Assembly (NCBI GenBank): GCA_045646525.1
Contig: JAZRKX010000047.1
Coordinates: 1 to 54,147, forward strand
From: RGIG8748 sp045646525
Lineage (GTDB): Bacteria > Bacillota > Clostridia > UMGS1810
Length of the DNA stretch: 54,147 nucleotides
Direction: 5' to 3'
Shown here: one piece after another, positions 1 to 8,354 of the stretch
Layout: every line of letters begins with the position of its first letter
Numbering within the stretch: the first letter of the stretch is position 1
Made by a program: the position numbers and the translations under genes
Notes under the pieces: generated by a model
The model's input: only the letters and a program-made list of their open reading frames with translations
What the model was told of the DNA's origin: nothing
Databases searched by the model: none

Positions 1-77
1 ATTTCAATAGATTCAGAAAAAGAATATTACATATGTTTAACTACAAAAAATCTAATATTGGAAAGGCGGCTGCATAA
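1..77 (+). pseudogene. C-terminal tail of a transposase, probably ISL3 family (runs off the left edge)
   Basis: An open frame (codons start at base 3) reaches a TAA at 75-77 and encodes about 24 residues, with an FNRFRKRILHMFN-like segment. That resembles the aromatic and basic C-terminal end of ISL3-type transposases. An IS-like terminus lies 40-60 bases downstream (115-139). Only the tail is in the window, so family assignment rests on a short motif from memory and is tentative. Confidence 0.4.
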
Positions 78-114
78 AAGCTGCAACCGCCCTCAAAATT
101 CCATTATTCAATTT

Positions 115-139
115 TGACCCCAACTATTGACAAAGAGCC
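115..139. mobile_element. Candidate right end (terminal inverted repeat) of the left-edge IS
   Basis: The stretch ending in TTGACAAAGAGCC reads outward-in on the other strand as GGCTCTTTGTCAATAG, which resembles ISL3-family terminal repeats as I remember them. It is followed by an A-rich run (141-147) that could be the target site. The left end lies outside the window, so neither the matching inverted repeat nor the target duplication can be checked. A GC-rich hairpin at about 65-92 lies between the transposase stop and this end and could terminate the transposase mRNA. Confidence 0.35.
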
Positions 140-140
140 T

Positions 141-379
141 AAAAAAATACGGAGCCTCGCAAAAATGAGCTCCGTAATATAAATTAAAATACTATAAACG
201 GTACAAATTTAACACTCATCCTTGCAAAAATCATACGCAAAAAAGACATAGCCCTTAAAAGTGCTAAATCGATAATATGCTGTATAATTTTTGCTTGTGG
301 ATTGTATCACTTATATCATCTCCGTTGCTAAGTATTATAGCACCGTTTTTTTGGAAATGCAAGCTTTTTTAAAAAATAT
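141..379. other. Intergenic stretch with one hairpin terminator and no gene
   Basis: An inverted repeat TACGGAGC/GCTCCGTA (148-155 and 169-176) is followed on the minus strand by seven T, so it would stop leftward transcription; no leftward gene lies upstream of it here. I see no coding potential from 177 to 379. The stretch ends at the ilvE promoter. Confidence 0.5.
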
Positions 380-408
380 TTGAAATTGCCTTAAGTTTAT
401 GCTATACT
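380..408 (+). promoter_or_regulatory. SigA-type promoter of the aminotransferase gene
   Basis: TTGAAA (380-385) and TATACT (403-408) are separated by 17 bases, about 40 bases upstream of the start codon. Confidence 0.7.
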
Positions 409-449
409 ATATGTTATATTAAGTACATACACACGAAAGGATGATAAAT

Positions 450-1475
450 ATGCAGAAGAAAGATATCGATTGGGGCTCACTCGGCTTCAACTACATGAAG
501 ACCGATTACCGCTTCGTTGCCAACTACAAGGACGGCAAGTGGGACGACGGCGAGCTCACCACAGACAACAACATAGTAATAAACGAATGTGCAGGTGTAC
601 TCCAGTATGCACAGACATGCTTTGAGGGTCTTAAGGCATACACCACCGAAAAGGGCGATATAGTTGTATTCCGCCCCGACCTTAACGCACAGAGAATGGC
701 AGACTCCTGCGAAAGACTTGAGATGCCTGTATATCCCGTAGACAAATTTATAGAAGCTGTAGAAAAGGTTGTAAAAGCAAATGCCGATTGGGTACCCCCC
801 TACGGAAGCGGTGCTTCGCTTTACCTTAGACCCTATATGTTTGCATCCAATGCAGTAATAGGTGTTAAACCTGCTACAGAGTATCAGTTCAGAATTCTTG
901 CTACACCCGTTGGCCCCTACTTCAAGGGCGGCGCAAAGCCTCTTACACTCCGTGTATGCGACTTTGACCGTGCAGCTCCCTGCGGTACAGGTCACATAAA
1001 GGCAGGTCTTAACTATGCAATGAGTCTTCATGCAATAGTTACCGCTCACGATGAGGGCTATGACGAAAATATGTACTTGGATTCCAAAACCCGCACATAT
1101 GTAGAAGAGACAGGCGGTGCAAACTTCCTGTTTGTTACAAAGGACAACAAGGTTGTAACACCCAAGTCCCCCACAATTCTTCCCTCTATAACAAGAAGGT
1201 CTCTTGTACAGGTTGCCAAGGATTACCTCGGTCTTGAAGCAGAGGAAAGACCTGTTCCCCTTGCGGAAGTAAGCGAAATGGCAGAATGCGGTCTTTGCGG
1301 TACTGCGGCAGTTATCTCCCCCGTAGGTAAGATAGTAGACCACGGCAAAGAAATCTGTCTGCCCAGCGGCATGAACGAAATGGGCCCTGTAACAAAGAAG
1401 CTCTACGATACCTTAACAGGCATCCAGATGGGCAGAATAGAAGCACCAGAGGGCTGGATTAGAGTCATAAAGTAA
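450..1475 (+). CDS. ilvE: Branched-chain amino acid aminotransferase
   Basis: PLP-dependent class IV (BCAT) aminotransferase that interconverts valine, leucine and isoleucine with their 2-oxo acids using glutamate/2-oxoglutarate. The 341-residue protein spans the family's usual length. The Schiff-base lysine lies in GTGHIKAGLNYA (Lys184), and ETGGANFLF around residue 220 is the usual cofactor-phosphate and active-site segment. An in-frame ATG at 441 abuts the AAAGGA ribosome site, so the ATG at 450, eight bases away, is the better start. It has its own promoter and is followed after 62 bases by the pyridoxal kinase gene on the same strand, so the PLP enzyme and a PLP-salvage enzyme are probably co-transcribed. 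The assignment is firm; substrate preference is inferred from the family. Confidence 0.95.
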   Translation: MQKKDIDWGSLGFNYMKTDYRFVANYKDGKWDDGELTTDNNIVINECAGVLQYAQTCFEGLKAYTTEKGDIVVFRPDLNAQRMADSCERLEMPVYPVDKFIEAVEKVVKANADWVPPYGSGASLYLRPYMFASNAVIGVKPATEYQFRILATPVGPYFKGGAKPLTLRVCDFDRAAPCGTGHIKAGLNYAMSLHAIVTAHDEGYDENMYLDSKTRTYVEETGGANFLFVTKDNKVVTPKSPTILPSITRRSLVQVAKDYLGLEAEERPVPLAEVSEMAECGLCGTAAVISPVGKIVDHGKEICLPSGMNEMGPVTKKLYDTLTGIQMGRIEAPEGWIRVIK

Positions 1476-1537
1476 TAAAGCAAATGCGGGGGAGTATAGT
1501 TAATGCTCCCCTTTTTGTATGAAAAGGCGGTTAATAT

Positions 1538-2395
1538 ATGCACCAGAAACGCTTAGTTACAATTCAGGATATATCCTGCATAGGCAAGTGCTCGCTTACA
1601 GCGGCGCTTCCTATAATATCTGCATTTGGCATAGAAGCCGTACCGCTTCCTACTGCGGTGCTCTCAACCCATACAGGCGCCAACTTTACAGAATACACCT
1701 TCAGAGATTTAACCGACGACATGGTAGGTATTTACACCCATTGGCAGAAGCTTGGCGCAAGGTTTGATGCCATATATTCGGGATATCTGGCAAGCATACA
1801 TCAGCTCGATATTGTAGAGGATTTCTTTAAGAAATTTTCCACACGCGACAACCTCATATTTGTAGATCCCGTAATGGGCGATGAGGGCAGGCTGTATGCA
1901 GGCTTTAATACAGATTTTGCCAAAAAGATGCGCTCTCTGTGCGCATATGCGGACATAATCTGCCCCAATGTTACAGAAGCGGCATTCCTCTCGGGCATAG
2001 ATTACTGTGAAAACCACGATACCCAATATGTAGAAAGTCTCGCTTATGCGCTAAAGGATATAGGCGCAAAAAGCATAATAATAACAGGGCTTTCCGAAAA
2101 CGGCAAAGTGGGGTCGATGTGCTTTGACACGCAAACCGAGGAAAAGCACATATATCTGCGCGATAAAATAGAGGGTTGCTACTACGGAACGGGCGATATA
2201 TTTGCAAGTGTTCTGTGTTCTGCCCTGACATACGGCCTTAGTCTGTACGATGCCCTTAAAATTGCTACCGATTTTGTATATGAGAGCATATTAAACACTC
2301 AGGATGAGCTTGGAATATACGACTACGGCGTTAAATTTGAGCAAAAATTACATATGATTACGGATTTACTCAAACAAAAAAACTCACTTTCGTGA
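1538..2395 (+). CDS. Pyridoxal/pyridoxamine kinase (PdxK/PdxY type)
   Basis: A 285-residue ribokinase-superfamily enzyme that phosphorylates B6 vitamers to supply PLP. The N-terminus (VTIQDISCIGKCSLTAALPI) matches the substrate-binding start of the PdxK/PdxY group, and a Y-Y-G-T-G-D segment near residue 220 carries the catalytic aspartate and anion hole of the superfamily. It lies 62 bases after ilvE, consistent with a cofactor-linked operon. The stop codon sits inside the hairpin of the shared terminator. Which vitamer it prefers cannot be told from sequence. Confidence 0.9.
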   Translation: MHQKRLVTIQDISCIGKCSLTAALPIISAFGIEAVPLPTAVLSTHTGANFTEYTFRDLTDDMVGIYTHWQKLGARFDAIYSGYLASIHQLDIVEDFFKKFSTRDNLIFVDPVMGDEGRLYAGFNTDFAKKMRSLCAYADIICPNVTEAAFLSGIDYCENHDTQYVESLAYALKDIGAKSIIITGLSENGKVGSMCFDTQTEEKHIYLRDKIEGCYYGTGDIFASVLCSALTYGLSLYDALKIATDFVYESILNTQDELGIYDYGVKFEQKLHMITDLLKQKNSLS

Positions 2396-2403
2396 GTTTT
2401 TTT
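2376..2403. terminator. Bidirectional terminator between the kinase and the FAD oxidoreductase
   Basis: AAAAAAACTCAC, TTTC loop, GTGAGTTTTTTT. Runs of A and T on both sides make it work for both convergent genes. The kinase TGA (2393-2395) is within the right arm. Confidence 0.85.
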
Positions 2404-2405
2404 GT

Positions 2406-3998
2406 TTATAGAATACTGCAAATGCTCTCGGCACACTTTATTCCGTCTATTGCCGCAGACATTATGCCTCCTGCATAGCCCGCACCCTCGCCTATGGGAT
2501 ATATCCCGCGCTGCGAGGACTGCATGGTTTCATCGCGTACAATGCGAAGCGGCGCACTTGAACGGGTTTCCACCCCTGTAAGAACGGCATCATTAAACAG
2601 AAAGCCGTGCATTTTCTTATCCATTTCATTAAGGGCGTTATATATGCCCTCGGCTACAAACCGAGGCAGAATATCCCAGAGATTTGACGCCCTGACACCC
2701 GGCATATAGCTTGGCTCAACTGTGCCAAAGGATGTTGTGGGCACCTTGTTTAAAAAGTCCTCTACCCTTTGACAAGGGGCAAAGTAGAGACCGCCTCCCA
2801 GACAAAAAGCCGCCCTTTCCATGCTTCTTTGAAATTCTATACCCAAAAGGGGCGATTGTCCCTCAATATCCTCGGGATAAACAGATACTAAAAGCGCACT
2901 GTTTGAATTGTCCAAATCACGCGCAAAGTAACTCATGCCGTTGGTAACAACTGCATTTTCCTCGGATGAGCCGCACACAACCTCACCGCCCGGGCACATA
3001 CAAAAGGTGTACACACCTCTGCCGTCGGGATGGCAGCTAAGCTTGTAGTCTGCCGCTGGCAGACTTTCGGCAAAATGCTCGTCCTTGTACATGAGTTTGT
3101 TTATATATTCTCTCTTGTGTTCTATTCTCACACCCACGGAAAAAGGCTTTTTCTCCATCTTAAGTCCTTTGGTATGCAAAAGCTCATATGTGTCCCGTGA
3201 GGAGTGACCGAGTGCAAGCACAAGCTTATCGCAATCGTAAAAGGATTTTTCGCCGTTTTGGGTATTTGTAATCTCTACCCTGTAGCCATAGTCTTCGGGA
3301 ATGTAGTCGGTAAACTGTGAATCAAAATGAAATTCAGCGCCAAGGCTCTCTGCCTCAAGGCGCATATTTTTTACTACCTTTCTTAAGTAGTCGGTGCCTA
3401 TGTGCGGTTTTGCAAGGTAGGATATCTCCTTGGGGGCACCTGCCTTTACAAATTCGTCCAGCACAAAGCGCATACGCATATCATTAAGTCCGCATGTGAG
3501 CTTACCGTCGGAGAATGTACCTGCACCGCCCTCGCCGAACTGAACATTCGAATTTACATCGAGTCTGCCTGTTTTCTTAAAATTCTCTATGGTTTCTACG
3601 CGCTTTTCCACGCTTTGTCCTCTGTCAAATACCAGAGGTTTAAGATTTGCCCTTGCAAGCATAAGAGCACAAAAAAGCCCTGCAGGACCTGTACCTATGA
3701 CAACAGGTCTGAGCTGCGAGCTTATGTTTTTGTAAGGAAAGGTGTAAGGAGTATATAAATACTCTTCCACATCCTTTATATTCTTTTTTAAAATCTTACT
3801 CTCATTTTTTACACATACGAGTGCGGTATGCACATAGAATATCTGTCCTTTTTTTCTGGCATCTACGGAACGTCTTATAAGAGTAAGCTTTTCTATATCC
3901 GAAAGATTGACCGAAAGTATTTTGCATACTGCATCGGCAAGCGTAAGCTTGGAATCCACGGGTATCTTGATACCTGATATTCTTAACATAAACCTCAA
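2406..3998 (-). CDS. FAD/NAD(P)-dependent oxidoreductase, uncharacterised dehydrogenase family (COG2509-like)
   Basis: A 530-residue flavoprotein. After an N-terminal region of about 95 residues, typical of this family, comes the dinucleotide-binding fold with VVIGTGPAGLF (GxGxxG) near residue 101, then NVQFGEGGAGTFSDGKL, which is diagnostic of this dehydrogenase family, and a C-terminal GEGAGYAGGIMSAAIDG FAD-binding segment. The proteins are widespread in Firmicutes but their substrate is not established. The stop abuts the shared terminator. The start overlaps by 4 bases the stop of the membrane-protein gene upstream, so the two are translationally coupled. No transmembrane segment or signal peptide is visible, so a cytoplasmic location is expected. 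Confidence 0.85.
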   Translation of the reverse strand: MRFMLRISGIKIPVDSKLTLADAVCKILSVNLSDIEKLTLIRRSVDARKKGQIFYVHTALVCVKNESKILKKNIKDVEEYLYTPYTFPYKNISSQLRPVVIGTGPAGLFCALMLARANLKPLVFDRGQSVEKRVETIENFKKTGRLDVNSNVQFGEGGAGTFSDGKLTCGLNDMRMRFVLDEFVKAGAPKEISYLAKPHIGTDYLRKVVKNMRLEAESLGAEFHFDSQFTDYIPEDYGYRVEITNTQNGEKSFYDCDKLVLALGHSSRDTYELLHTKGLKMEKKPFSVGVRIEHKREYINKLMYKDEHFAESLPAADYKLSCHPDGRGVYTFCMCPGGEVVCGSSEENAVVTNGMSYFARDLDNSNSALLVSVYPEDIEGQSPLLGIEFQRSMERAAFCLGGGLYFAPCQRVEDFLNKVPTTSFGTVEPSYMPGVRASNLWDILPRFVAEGIYNALNEMDKKMHGFLFNDAVLTGVETRSSAPLRIVRDETMQSSQRGIYPIGEGAGYAGGIMSAAIDGIKCAESICSIL

Positions 3999-4369
3999 AC
4001 TCCCGTAAGCTGAATCTGATTGTACAGGAAAAATGCCAGTCCTATCATCTCCATAACGGCTACCTGAAATACAATGGCATAATACTTCTTTTTCTTAACA
4101 CACAAAACAATGTTTAATACAAGAAACGGTATTGTGCTTATAAGACCGCCCAAAAATATAGATATAATCGCTGCACCAAAGGGCGCAAGATTATTTATAA
4201 TCATGATGTTATAAAACAGAACCTCACAGGCATATCCGGGGTAGCACATAAGTACCGTCAATATCAAAATATACCAATAGCGGAGATATTCACCCAAAAG
4301 AGTCCTTTGGCGGACCTGTGGCTTAACCTTTATTCCCTGTTGTCTTGCGATAATGTCTTCTCTATCCAT
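3995..4369 (-). CDS. Small multi-pass membrane protein of unknown function
   Basis: A predicted 124-residue protein with a short charged N-terminus followed by about three hydrophobic helices (YILILTVLMCY; AAIISIFLGGLISTIPFLVL; AIVFQVAVMEMIGLAFFLY), each separated by short basic loops. Upstream in-frame ATGs exist at 4399 and 4375, but 4399 lies inside the HU terminator hairpin and 4375 directly abuts the GGAGG site. ATG 4369 has a six-base spacing and is preferred. It overlaps the following FAD oxidoreductase gene by 4 bases. I do not recognise the family; coupling suggests a membrane partner of the oxidoreductase, which is inference only. Confidence 0.65.
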   Translation of the reverse strand: MDREDIIARQQGIKVKPQVRQRTLLGEYLRYWYILILTVLMCYPGYACEVLFYNIMIINNLAPFGAAIISIFLGGLISTIPFLVLNIVLCVKKKKYYAIVFQVAVMEMIGLAFFLYNQIQLTGV

Positions 4370-4383
4370 AGTCATCCTCCAAT

Positions 4384-4412
4384 GAAAAACGCCCCGCATT
4401 TAACTGCGGGGC
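4384..4412 (-). terminator. Rho-independent terminator of the HU gene
   Basis: Perfect 8-bp stem GCCCCGCA/TGCGGGGC with loop TTTAAC, followed on the minus strand by GTTTTT. Confidence 0.85.
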
Positions 4413-4430
4413 ATAAATTCAAAATAGCTA

Positions 4431-4706
4431 TTACTTATTAACAGCGTCTTTTAAGCCTCTGCCTGCCTTAAATGCGGGAACAGTAGAAGCTGCGATTTTG
4501 ATAACCTCACCTGTCTGAGGATTCTTGCCTGTTCTTGCAGCACGCTTCTTTGTTTCGAAAGTACCGAAACCAACTAAAGCAATCTTATCGCCCTTAGCTA
4601 AAGCTTCTGTAACAGCATCAACAAAAGCGTTTAATGCCTTTTCAGCATCAACTTTCTTTAATTCTGCTTTTTCTGCAATAGCAGCAACTAATTCACTCTT
4701 TTTCAT
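4431..4706 (-). CDS. hup: HU-family DNA-binding protein
   Basis: A 91-residue histone-like protein that bends and compacts DNA as a dimer. It shows the full HU fold: helical N-terminus MKKSELVAAIAEKAELKK, the GFGTFE turn, and the DNA-binding arm with RAARTGKNPQTGE and the conserved proline that intercalates into DNA, then a C-terminal helix. Length equals the usual 90 residues. The ribosome site AGGAGG lies about ten bases upstream. The gene is monocistronic: own promoter (4745-4773) and own terminator. Confidence 0.97.
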   Translation of the reverse strand: MKKSELVAAIAEKAELKKVDAEKALNAFVDAVTEALAKGDKIALVGFGTFETKKRAARTGKNPQTGEVIKIAASTVPAFKAGRGLKDAVNK

Positions 4707-4744
4707 TTTACTTACTACCTCCTAGGTATAATTGGTATGTAATC

Positions 4745-4773
4745 ATTATAGCAAAATTTTCATTTTTATGCAA
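4745..4773 (-). promoter_or_regulatory. SigA-type promoter of hup
   Basis: Minus-strand TTGCAT (4768-4773), 17-base spacer, TATAAT (4745-4750). Confidence 0.75.
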
Positions 4774-4891
4774 TAGTTATTATGTACAAATTTTTCCCGC
4801 CAAACCGACGAAAAAAACCTGTTTTTTTGGTGGTAGTGCCAAGATTTGCGCGATATCGCAAAGGCACGGTTTATTTTACATTCTCTGCGCT

Positions 4892-6535
4892 TTATTTTAT
4901 ATCCCCTATTATTTTATCTATGGTCATAATCTCATAATCTATATAGAGTTTTCCTATTGTAGACTGGTTTGAATTAACATCTATCCAGAGAGAATCTCCG
5001 CTCTTTAATTCTCTGTCGGCAACACCGTCTTTGAGTGCAATAACATCCGAAAGCTTCATGCCTGAAAATGCTTTTTTAACCGTAAGCTTTACTCTGTAGA
5101 GCTCGGTATTGTCACTTAGTCTCATTGTAAGTGAGGGATAGAAGTCTATATATATGTCTCCGCCTTTTTCATAAGCTTCTTCTGCCACATACATGAAGCT
5201 TGTTGCGTAGGTATACCCGAGCATTGCAGCAGTTGTTACAAAGTCCTTGGGAGCAATTTTTACATCTGCTTTTGCAGGGAACGGTGTTTCGTACACAAGG
5301 TTTGGAACATCGTTTGATATATGAGCATAGAAACTGCTGTTTGAGGGATATTCCTCTGCTTTTAATCTTGTATACGGGGTAAGATAACCCGAATCATATC
5401 CGCAATGATATACCACCTCAGAGCCGAAGTAAAGCTGATACTGAAGAAGTATCACAGCAACTTCCTTTTTGGTTACAAGCTTTTTGGCATTTAAGCTGTC
5501 GGTTGTATTTAAGCTTATGCCGAAATTGTACGCATAGCTCATAACATCTGCAAAGTTGGAGGAAGCATCCTTTACTGTAACATCGGAATATGTCTTTCCG
5601 TTTGCCTTTACCACACTTCCGTCTTTGTAGATATTGTTCTTGGCACCGAGTGTAAGTATAGCCAGTGCGTCTTCTACAGTTGCATATTTCTTAGCGTTTG
5701 TCTCGGTGGAGCCGTATTCCTTTTCATCAAGAGCGTATCTGCAGGCTATATCCCAATGCTTTGCATAATCACCCTCATACTTTGGGGAATATTCATAGCG
5801 TATGGCAGGTGTTCTGTAGCCATACTGATATCTCATAGCCGCAATGGCGAGTTCTTCGTAGGTTATGTTGCCGTTTTCTTCATATGCGCTGTCAAATATA
5901 TTGGACTTTTCGTATATGTTCTTATACACCTCGGAAGAGAATTTGTCTGCAAAATTATTGTATGCAGTGGGATTTAATTCTTTGGCTCTTACTATAAGAA
6001 CAGCCGCTTCGGCTCTTGTGAGAGTATCGGTAAGGCGGAGGTTAAGTCCGTCTGAGCCTATTATAAGACCTGTATTGTATACCCATGCAGTAGCCTTGGA
6101 ATCCGAGCCCTGACCCGAAACAGAATACGGTGCTCTGGTAACTGCTCCGTTTGCAAAGCGCTTGTAAAGAAGCTTTGCAACATCGTCTCTTGTTATGGGC
6201 TCATTTGGTCTGAAATTGCCGTTTGCATCGCCGTCGAGCTGAGAATACATTACATACTCGTATGCCCAGTTGCCCTCGGGAACATCGGAAAAGTCCTTAC
6301 TGAACTTAACATCGGATTTTCCGAGCATCTTTACAAACTGTGCACGGGTAACTGTGCCGTTTGGCTTAAATGTACCGTCAGGCATGCCGTTTATGGTGCC
6401 GTCTGCCACAAGGCGCTCAACCTGTGAATATGCCCAGTGCGACTGCGCCAAATCGGGGAAAGCCGCGCTTGCCATAATGGGTAGCGCTCCTATAAGAAGT
6501 GCCACCGCTACAAATACTGATAAAACTTTTTTCAT
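4892..6535 (-). CDS. Secreted S-layer homology (SLH) domain protein
   Basis: A 547-residue exported protein. The start at 6535 (MKKVLSVFVAV) has an AAGGAG site nine bases away and gives a clean signal peptide ending in MASA/A; the longer frame adds an untypical N-terminus. Three SLH repeats follow within about the first 170 residues (FPDLAQSHWAYSQVERLV, DFSDVPEGNWAYEYVMY, and a degenerate third ending in TRAEAAVLIVRAKEL), the module that anchors proteins to the secondary cell-wall polymer. The remaining 380 residues show repeated YGF/Y-rich SLH-like segments (KKEVAVILLQYQLYFG) and no enzyme motif I recognise. The start lies 14 bases after the stop of the HPr-kinase-like gene, so the two form an operon. 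Confidence 0.85.
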   Translation of the reverse strand: MKKVLSVFVAVALLIGALPIMASAAFPDLAQSHWAYSQVERLVADGTINGMPDGTFKPNGTVTRAQFVKMLGKSDVKFSKDFSDVPEGNWAYEYVMYSQLDGDANGNFRPNEPITRDDVAKLLYKRFANGAVTRAPYSVSGQGSDSKATAWVYNTGLIIGSDGLNLRLTDTLTRAEAAVLIVRAKELNPTAYNNFADKFSSEVYKNIYEKSNIFDSAYEENGNITYEELAIAAMRYQYGYRTPAIRYEYSPKYEGDYAKHWDIACRYALDEKEYGSTETNAKKYATVEDALAILTLGAKNNIYKDGSVVKANGKTYSDVTVKDASSNFADVMSYAYNFGISLNTTDSLNAKKLVTKKEVAVILLQYQLYFGSEVVYHCGYDSGYLTPYTRLKAEEYPSNSSFYAHISNDVPNLVYETPFPAKADVKIAPKDFVTTAAMLGYTYATSFMYVAEEAYEKGGDIYIDFYPSLTMRLSDNTELYRVKLTVKKAFSGMKLSDVIALKDGVADRELKSGDSLWIDVNSNQSTIGKLYIDYEIMTIDKIIGDIK

Positions 6536-6548
6536 TTCTTTAGTCTCC

Positions 6549-7427
6549 TTATTTATATAAATATTCTTTAACGGTCTTTGGGGCGTCATCTGTCATATTG
6601 CAACCGAGAACGCACATCCTGGAGGCTGATATAAAGGACGATAGTGTATTTAGCACAATCCCCATAAGCTCATCGGACACGGGATGTGTTATAGCTTCAA
6701 AGATTCTGTTTATTCCCTCAAGTGCGGAAAGGGTACGTATGGTATTCGTATCGCTTCGCTCGAGGAAAACAAGAGCCTTAAGCGGTGCCGCCATATTCTT
6801 ATTTATGCCCGTTGTACCTGCCCATGGAGTTCCGTATATGTACCATATGCCGTCTTTTTGCCTCATGGCAGGAGCATCGTCATTCAGTATAACGGTGTCG
6901 GGATACACCTTTTGCCACAGTGCCGTGTGGGTGGATTTTCCCGTACCCGACTCTGCCGAAAATGCCACTCCGTAGCCGTCGTGAACTATAGAGGAGGCAT
7001 GGACTGCAAATCCGCCGCTGAATATGAGCGCCAGCCTGAACACATATTCCAGTATATTGTACAAAAAGAACGTATCGTCTGTGCCGTGAAGCTGCGCCAC
7101 ATCCATAAGAAGTACCTCTGCACTTTTTGATGAATTGTCATATGTAAACGAAGCACTTACAAAATCCTCCGACGGGTCTTTGAATACCACGGTATATGCG
7201 CCCTCACCCATATGATACCAGTTGGCAATTTCCCTCTCCGTAAGAAGCTTTCCGCTTGGCTCGGGTATGGAGTCTTTTGTACGGGTGCACTTTATATTAA
7301 CAGCATCTGTGATATCTGCATCATTTATAATATACGGAGAAAACATCTTCCTTGTATATTCATCGGGGTATGTATCTATGTTGAATATGATATCTGCAAT
7401 ACCAAGTGTGTATTTTTCTCTTTGCAT
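6549..7427 (-). CDS. HPr-kinase-like P-loop ATPase (HprK C-terminal-domain homologue)
   Basis: A 292-residue protein with an unassigned N-terminal half and a C-terminal kinase fold: strand-turn GGFAVHASSI (138-147), Walker A SAESGTGKSTHT (157-168), an acidic LNDDAP (181-186) and TPWAGTTG (200-207). This is the HprK/PEP-carboxykinase-type fold found in many stand-alone homologues, some of which lie in modified-peptide clusters and phosphorylate peptide or protein serines (for example in paeninodin-type lasso clusters). It lacks the N-terminal domain of true HPr kinase, so control of PTS HPr is unlikely. GGGGGG six bases before the ATG is the ribosome site. It is co-transcribed with the SLH protein. 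Its substrate is unknown; the SLH protein or the peptide at 11477 are possibilities only. Confidence 0.7.
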   Translation of the reverse strand: MQREKYTLGIADIIFNIDTYPDEYTRKMFSPYIINDADITDAVNIKCTRTKDSIPEPSGKLLTEREIANWYHMGEGAYTVVFKDPSEDFVSASFTYDNSSKSAEVLLMDVAQLHGTDDTFFLYNILEYVFRLALIFSGGFAVHASSIVHDGYGVAFSAESGTGKSTHTALWQKVYPDTVILNDDAPAMRQKDGIWYIYGTPWAGTTGINKNMAAPLKALVFLERSDTNTIRTLSALEGINRIFEAITHPVSDELMGIVLNTLSSFISASRMCVLGCNMTDDAPKTVKEYLYK

Positions 7428-7450
7428 ATAAATCCCCCCTTCATATATTA

Positions 7451-7479
7451 ATTATACACTATAATTTTCTAAAAGTCTA
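7451..7479 (-). promoter_or_regulatory. Promoter of the HprK-like/SLH operon
   Basis: Minus-strand TATAAT (7451-7456) with a weaker -35 TAGACT (7474-7479) at 17-base spacing. Confidence 0.55.
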
Positions 7480-7483
7480 CATA

Positions 7484-8344
7484 TTAAATCATTCTGTCGT
7501 CTGCTATGTACCATTCACCCTCATGTTCTACAAATACCACGCGGTATACAAGCTCCTTTAATACTGTGCCTGTATTGGTCTCAGTGTCATAATTATCGCT
7601 ATCAGCAATCCTTAGTACATAGTTACATTCGCAAACTCTGTAACCTGCTTCCTTTAAGTTTCTCGCAATATCTGTGGCAAAATTTCCGCTTGTAATGAGA
7701 GTGTTGTAGTCCACATATCTGGTATGGGTTAAATTCGGAGGTGTGTCCATAAATGCTACATCAAAGTCAATATCCACAGGATTTTCTATAAGCTCATGTA
7801 CACCGCCAAAATTATACCCTTCTATATTGTTCTGCGCGAAAAGTTGATTTGGACTGCTCACATATTCGTGTCCTTCCTCCCAGTATCTTTCCGAGGTGCG
7901 TCTGTCATCTGCATGTCCGTCATAATTACTCATAAGATACAAAAGAGCGTATTCATCGTCCTCTGTAAATTCCTCGGCAGGTACATCGGGAGCTTCTTCC
8001 TGCTCACCAACGTTGTCCTGCACCGCTTGTGTTGCAGAGGGCACGCTCACCTTTTGTATATGAGGCTGAGACACCTGCACTGCCGCTACGGCTGACGCAA
8101 CTATAGATACCGAAAGTGCAATTCCGTACACATGCGACAAAAGGAATTTCTGTATAAGGCTGAACACAGAATCCACAGCCGCGCCCGAGGCTTCATCCTT
8201 TGTATGCTTTATGAGAAAGTCATAAAACGGGCGGTATTTTGTAATTATCTTCTTTTCACATTCCGAGCACTCTACTGCGCTCTTTTTATTTGCCGCACCG
8301 CAATGGGTGCAGTAGTGTATAGCTTCATTTTGCTTAGTATTCAT
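7484..8344 (-). CDS. Zinc-ribbon membrane protein of unknown function
   Basis: A 286-residue protein with an N-terminal zinc ribbon (CTHCGAANKKSAVECSEC, two Cys pairs, residues 12-29), a linker, one transmembrane helix around residues 73-92 (HVYGIALSVSIVASAVAAV), an acidic linker, and an extracytoplasmic C-terminal domain of about 150 residues ending in FVEHEGEWYIADDRMI, the kind of ending seen in NTF2-like domains. The ribosome site is weak. It follows another zinc-ribbon membrane protein by 10 bases. Such ribbon-TM-sensor layouts are common in Firmicutes, but I cannot assign a function. Confidence 0.75.
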   Translation of the reverse strand: MNTKQNEAIHYCTHCGAANKKSAVECSECEKKIITKYRPFYDFLIKHTKDEASGAAVDSVFSLIQKFLLSHVYGIALSVSIVASAVAAVQVSQPHIQKVSVPSATQAVQDNVGEQEEAPDVPAEEFTEDDEYALLYLMSNYDGHADDRRTSERYWEEGHEYVSSPNQLFAQNNIEGYNFGGVHELIENPVDIDFDVAFMDTPPNLTHTRYVDYNTLITSGNFATDIARNLKEAGYRVCECNYVLRIADSDNYDTETNTGTVLKELVYRVVFVEHEGEWYIADDRMI

Positions 8345-8354
8345 GGTATTTTAC

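Noticed and set aside
477..1343. 288-residue minus-strand frame inside ilvE
   Set aside because: Antisense shadow: no ribosome site, cysteine- and tyrosine-rich random composition, while the plus strand encodes a clear aminotransferase.
2711..2947. Small plus-strand frames inside the FAD oxidoreductase gene
   Set aside because: No ribosome site and no conserved features; antisense to the family's core.
4369..4399. Longer N-terminus for the small membrane protein
   Set aside because: The ATG at 4399 lies in the HU terminator hairpin; the ribosome site fits 4369.
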